Source: JAQBDA01 sp041301185 (GTDB lineage: Bacteria; Chloroflexota; Anaerolineae; Anaerolineales; UBA4823). Taken from it: a stretch of 14,636 nucleotides of DNA. Shown piece by piece: positions 11,711-14,636 of this stretch. The stretch's first letter is position 1. Each line of letters begins with the position of its first letter. A model generated the notes under the pieces. It did no database searches and was not told the DNA's origin. It saw nothing but the letters and a program-made list of their open reading frames with translations. Position numbers and translations under genes: made by a program. The stretch is taken from contig JBFYSV010000148.1 in NCBI GenBank assembly GCA_041301185.1, forward strand, positions 1-14,636, in the 5' to 3' direction.

Positions 11711-14389
11711 CTACTCCACCTTACCCAGCCAGCCCTTGCGCACCGCCCACTTGGCCAGCTCCAGCACTGGCACGATCGTCACTGCCAGCCCGGCAACCAG
11801 CGCCCAATCCGCCAGCGGCAGGGCGTACGTCCCAAACGGTCCCTGCAAGGCGGGCAGGTAGACGATCACCACCAGCAAGACCACCTCCCACAGCACCGCT
11901 ATGTTCAGCCACTTGTTGGCAAACGGCTTGTTCAGCACGGAGTGCCGGTCGGAGCGGAAGTTGTAGGCCTTGAAGAACTGGATCAGCACCAGCGAGATGA
12001 AGGTCATCGTCATGGCTTGCTCCAGGCTGCGCCCGCTGCTCAGCGCCCAGTTGAACAGCCCCAGGTTGATTAGCGCCGACCAGATCCCGCCCAGGGTCAT
12101 CAGCGCTACCACCGGGCGGGTGAAGATGCCGGTGCGCGGGTCGCGCGGCTTGCGCTTCATCAGGTCTTTCTCGGGCGGGTCGACCGATAGCGCCAGGGCG
12201 GGCAAGCCGTCGGTCGCCAGGTTGACGTACAGGATCTGGACCGCGGTCAGCGGCAGGGGCAGCCCGAGCAGGGTGGAGCCGACCATCAGGCCGATCTCGC
12301 CGATGTTCGATGAGAGCAAGTACATCAGGTATTTCTTGATATTGCCGAACACACCGCGGCCTTCTTCCACCGCGGCCACAATCGAGGCGAAGTTATCGTC
12401 GGTCAGGGTCATGTCCGCCGCCTCTTTGGTCACGTCGGTGCCGGTGATGCCCATCGCGATCCCGATATCCGCCTTTTTCAGCGCCGGGGCGTCGTTCACG
12501 CCGTCGCCGGTCATGGCGACGATCTGCCCGCGCGCCTGCCAGGCGCCGACCACCCGCAGCTTGTGGGTGGGCGAGACGCGGGCATAGACGCCGATGCTCT
12601 CTACGTCGCGTTCGAGCTGCTCGTCGCTCATCTCCTCCAACTCGGTCCCGGTGACTACCCGCCCGCCGTCGCTCAGCAAGCCCAGCTCCTGGGCCACCGC
12701 CTGGGCGGTCAGCGGGTGGTCGCCGGTGATCATCACCGGGCGGATGCCGGCCTCGGCGCACACCGCGATGGCTTGCTTTGCCTCGGGGCGCGGCGGGTCG
12801 ATCATCCCCACCAGGCCGAGGAAGGTCATGCCACGCTCGGCGGTCTCCAGGGAAACGTCCTCTTTGGAGGCGATCCCCAGCACGCGCAGCGCCTGGCTTG
12901 CCAGGGCTTGCGCCTGGTCGTGGATCTGCTGGCGGGCGGCCTCATCCAGCACCTGGGCGCCGTCCGACGCCAGGACGTAATCGCAGCCCGCCAGGATGAC
13001 CTCCGGGGCACCCTTGGCGTAAGCCGTCAGGCGCTCGCCGGTCTGGTGCAGGGTGGTCATGCGCTTGGTCTCGGAGGTGAAGGGGATCTCCGCCGTGCGG
13101 GGGAACTCGGCGTCCAGGGTGGCTTTATCCAGCCCGGCTTTGGCCGCGGCGACGATCAGCGCCCCCTCGGTGGGGTCACCCTTGATATCCCAGCTGCCTT
13201 CAGGGGTCTGCACAAGCTGCGTATCAGAGGCCAGCGTCGCCGCGGTCAGCATCTGGCGCACGGCGCCGTCTGGGGCGGCAAGCACGCCGTCCTGGGTGGA
13301 GAACTCGCCTTCAGGGGCGTAGCCTGCGCCGGAGATGCTGAACATTTCCCCGGCAGTGTACAGACGGCGGGCGGTCATTTCGTCCTTGGTCAGCGTACCG
13401 GTCTTATCCGAGCAGATGATCGAGGTGCTGCCCAGCGTCTCGACTGCCGGCAGGCGGCGGATGAGTGCGTTGCGCTTGACCATCTTTTGTACGCCGATCG
13501 CCAGCGAGATGGTGACCACCGCCGGCAAGGCCTCGGGTACCACCGCCACTGCCAGGGCGATGCCGAAGATGAGCATATCGATGAACGGCTGGCCGCGCAG
13601 CAAGCCCAGGACGACGATCAGCGCCACCACCACCAGAGCCACCCGCGCCAGCACCGCGCCTACCCGGTCCAGGTTGCGCTGCAAAGGGGTCTTGCCTGTC
13701 TCGACCGTCTGCAAGAGCTGGGCGATCTTGCCGAACTCGGTCTGCATGGCGGTCGCGACCACCAGCGCTCGCCCGCGCCCGTAGGTCACTGCCGTCCCGG
13801 CGTAGACCATGTTCTTGCGGTCGCCCACCGGCAGGTCGGCTTTCTCCAGGGGGCGGGTGTGCTTCTCCACCGGCACGGATTCGCCGGTAAGGGCGGCTTC
13901 TTCGACCTGCATATTGATCGATTCCAGCAGCCGTCCGTCCGCCGGAACCCGGTCGCCGGTGTGCAGCAGGACTACATCCCCGGGCACCAGGTCACGCGCG
14001 GGGATTTCAATCTCTTTTCCATCGCGCAGCACGGTGGCGGTGGGGGCTGCCATCTGGCGCAAGGCTTCGATGGCCCGCTCGGCGCGGTACTCCTGCACAA
14101 AGCCCAACGCCACCGCGAACAGCACGATGACCGCGATGACCACCGATTCGATGCCGTGTCCCAGCAGCAGCGAGAGCGCCGTGGCAGCCAGCAAGATCAG
14201 GATGAGTACGTTCTTGAATTGCTCCAGCAGGATCTCGAAAGCCGAGATGCGCTTGGCGGCCTGGATTTCATTCGGGCCGGTCTCTTGCAGGCGTTTTTCC
14301 GCCTCGGCGCCGGTCAGGCCGGTAGGGCTGGTGTTTAATGCCTGGTAAGCTTCGTCTTGGGTTAGAGTGTGCCAGGGTTGGTTTTGCAT
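11711..14389 (-). CDS. P2-type cation-transporting ATPase (SERCA-like; predicted Ca2+/Mn2+ exporter)
   Basis: 892 residues, full length. The N-terminal cation-ATPase domain (from about residue 5) is followed by helices M1-M2, the actuator loop TGES (168-171), M4 with PEALP (285-289), the phosphorylation motif DKTGTLT with D328, and hinge GDGVND (628-633). Cation-site side chains match SERCA at conserved spacing: E286 (SERCA E309), N695 and E698 in SSNIGEI (N768, E771), and N723, T726, D727 in NLATDG (N796, T799, D800). E286-D328 (42 residues) and E698-N723 (25) equal the SERCA intervals. It should use ATP to expel Ca2+ and/or Mn2+ from the cytoplasm. The leader carries a Mn2+-riboswitch-like element, which argues for Mn2+ export as in Lactococcus YoaB. 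ATG 14389 has GGGAG about 12 bases upstream. A terminator-like repeat follows the stop. Confidence 0.95.
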   Translation of the reverse strand: MQNQPWHTLTQDEAYQALNTSPTGLTGAEAEKRLQETGPNEIQAAKRISAFEILLEQFKNVLILILLAATALSLLLGHGIESVVIAVIVLFAVALGFVQEYRAERAIEALRQMAAPTATVLRDGKEIEIPARDLVPGDVVLLHTGDRVPADGRLLESINMQVEEAALTGESVPVEKHTRPLEKADLPVGDRKNMVYAGTAVTYGRGRALVVATAMQTEFGKIAQLLQTVETGKTPLQRNLDRVGAVLARVALVVVALIVVLGLLRGQPFIDMLIFGIALAVAVVPEALPAVVTISLAIGVQKMVKRNALIRRLPAVETLGSTSIICSDKTGTLTKDEMTARRLYTAGEMFSISGAGYAPEGEFSTQDGVLAAPDGAVRQMLTAATLASDTQLVQTPEGSWDIKGDPTEGALIVAAAKAGLDKATLDAEFPRTAEIPFTSETKRMTTLHQTGERLTAYAKGAPEVILAGCDYVLASDGAQVLDEAARQQIHDQAQALASQALRVLGIASKEDVSLETAERGMTFLGLVGMIDPPRPEAKQAIAVCAEAGIRPVMITGDHPLTAQAVAQELGLLSDGGRVVTGTELEEMSDEQLERDVESIGVYARVSPTHKLRVVGAWQARGQIVAMTGDGVNDAPALKKADIGIAMGITGTDVTKEAADMTLTDDNFASIVAAVEEGRGVFGNIKKYLMYLLSSNIGEIGLMVGSTLLGLPLPLTAVQILYVNLATDGLPALALSVDPPEKDLMKRKPRDPRTGIFTRPVVALMTLGGIWSALINLGLFNWALSSGRSLEQAMTMTFISLVLIQFFKAYNFRSDRHSVLNKPFANKWLNIAVLWEVVLLVVIVYLPALQGPFGTYALPLADWALVAGLAVTIVPVLELAKWAVRKGWLGKVE

Positions 14390-14437
14390 AAGCTGTATTT
14401 ACTCCCGTATCGATTTGGTTTTGGCGGTCAGAGCGGC

Positions 14438-14480
14438 GGAAAGACCTTTTGCCGCGAATTACGCGAATTTTGCGAATGAA
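14438..14480 (-). repeat. 43-bp dispersed repeat, copy 2 (inverted)
   Basis: Reverse complement of 146-188 with one mismatch. It lies in the ATPase-gene leader between the riboswitch terminator and the start codon, so it is transcribed as part of the 5' UTR when the riboswitch is on. Confidence 0.9.
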
Positions 14481-14515
14481 GGTGGTCAGGTGTTTTTCCC
14501 TGCGTCTTTGCGGTG

Positions 14516-14551
14516 AAAAAAAGACCACCGCCTTGAGTTGGCGATGGTCTT
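14516..14551 (-). terminator. Intrinsic terminator of the riboswitch expression platform
   Basis: Minus strand: 12-bp stem AAGACCATCGCC (14551-14540) and GGCGGTGGTCTT (14532-14521) with one U-G wobble, loop AACTCAA, and a run of seven T (14522-14516). The 5' arm contains CCATC, which is also the 3' strand of the aptamer closing helix, so the two structures exclude each other. Confidence 0.88.
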
Positions 14552-14636
14552 GCGTTTTCTTGCGGCAGCCGGGAAATCTCTTTCCGTATTGACGACTGCC
14601 CATCCCGGCAAACCGGGCGGCTACTCCCCATCAGAG
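14543..14636 (-). ncRNA. yybP-ykoY family (Mn2+) riboswitch aptamer
   Basis: On the minus strand the signature GGGGAGTAGC (14629-14620) is followed by a CCCGG/CCGGG hairpin (14617-14604), the GTCGTCAATACGG segment, a GGAAA/TTTCC hairpin (14585-14572), and a terminal ACGCAAGACC. These are, in order, hallmarks I know from the yybP-ykoY family, whose loops L1 and L3 dock to bind Mn2+. The closing helix pairs GATGG (14632-14628) with CCATC (14547-14543). Because CCATC is needed for the overlapping terminator, metal binding should stabilise the aptamer and allow readthrough into the P-type ATPase gene about 125 bases downstream. The element fits in full at the window edge; its promoter lies outside. 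Confidence 0.85.

Noticed and set aside
12563..14338. 591-codon open frame on the plus strand, antisense to the ATPase gene
   Set aside because: It mirrors the ATPase codons, has Gln/His/Gly/Arg-rich composition typical of antisense frames in GC-rich DNA, and shows no family motif; the minus-strand product has every P-type ATPase motif.
1..14636. CRISPR array, tRNA or rRNA genes, insertion-sequence transposase
   Set aside because: No regularly spaced direct repeats, no cloverleaf or rRNA-like segment and no transposase motif were found on reading both strands; covariance-model scans were not possible here.

Overview
The window reads as a high-GC (by eye about 60-65%) bacterial chromosome segment, most likely from a Chloroflexota (Anaerolineae-like) lineage. 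That guess rests on gene content (a CUT1 sugar transporter beside several carbohydrate-enzyme families, a COG2120 PIG-L deacetylase, a stand-alone URO-D-fold protein) and on dense short intergenic repeats of the TCACC..GAGACACAGAG, TGTCATTCTGA and TTCGCGGCAAAAG types. No rRNA or tRNA gene and no taxonomic marker was seen, so the placement is an inference.

Layout. (1) Positions 1-108 hold the C-terminal end of a DegT/DnrJ/EryC1-like aminotransferase. (2) Positions 109-338 are a mosaic of repeat units. (3) Positions 339-9526 hold nine plus-strand genes that look like one catabolic operon: a cupin, L-fucose isomerase-like protein A, a URO-D-superfamily protein, a lipoprotein sugar-binding protein, two CUT1 permeases, L-fucose isomerase-like protein B, a NimA-like flavin-nucleotide-binding protein and a PIG-L deacetylase. 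Several junctions are start/stop overlaps; the three real gaps carry an imperfect inverted repeat, a perfect hairpin and another imperfect inverted repeat. (4) Positions 9823-10638 carry a lower-GC orphan gene with its own promoter; its C-terminal half resembles a PD-(D/E)XK nuclease core and its N-terminal half is possibly PUA/EVE-like. It converges, across a long hairpin, on (5) a minus-strand VapBC-type toxin-antitoxin pair (10704-11401) with a strong sigma70 promoter and a candidate operator. (6) Positions 11711-14389 (minus) encode a complete SERCA-like P2-type ATPase. Its leader (14390-14636) carries what I read as a yybP-ykoY (Mn2+) riboswitch aptamer overlapping an intrinsic terminator.

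How the genes work together. The operon would import a carbohydrate through the binding protein and permeases (the ATPase subunit is not here and is presumably shared), then deacetylate and/or isomerise it. The sugar is not identifiable from sequence. At the other end, the riboswitch-ATPase pair predicts Mn2+-induced expression of a cation exporter, the arrangement known for Lactococcus yoaB. The best-supported surprise is the riboswitch-controlled ATPase. The least familiar system is the sugar locus with two divergent FucI-like paralogues and a URO-D-fold protein that has lost the usual metal-ligand motif.
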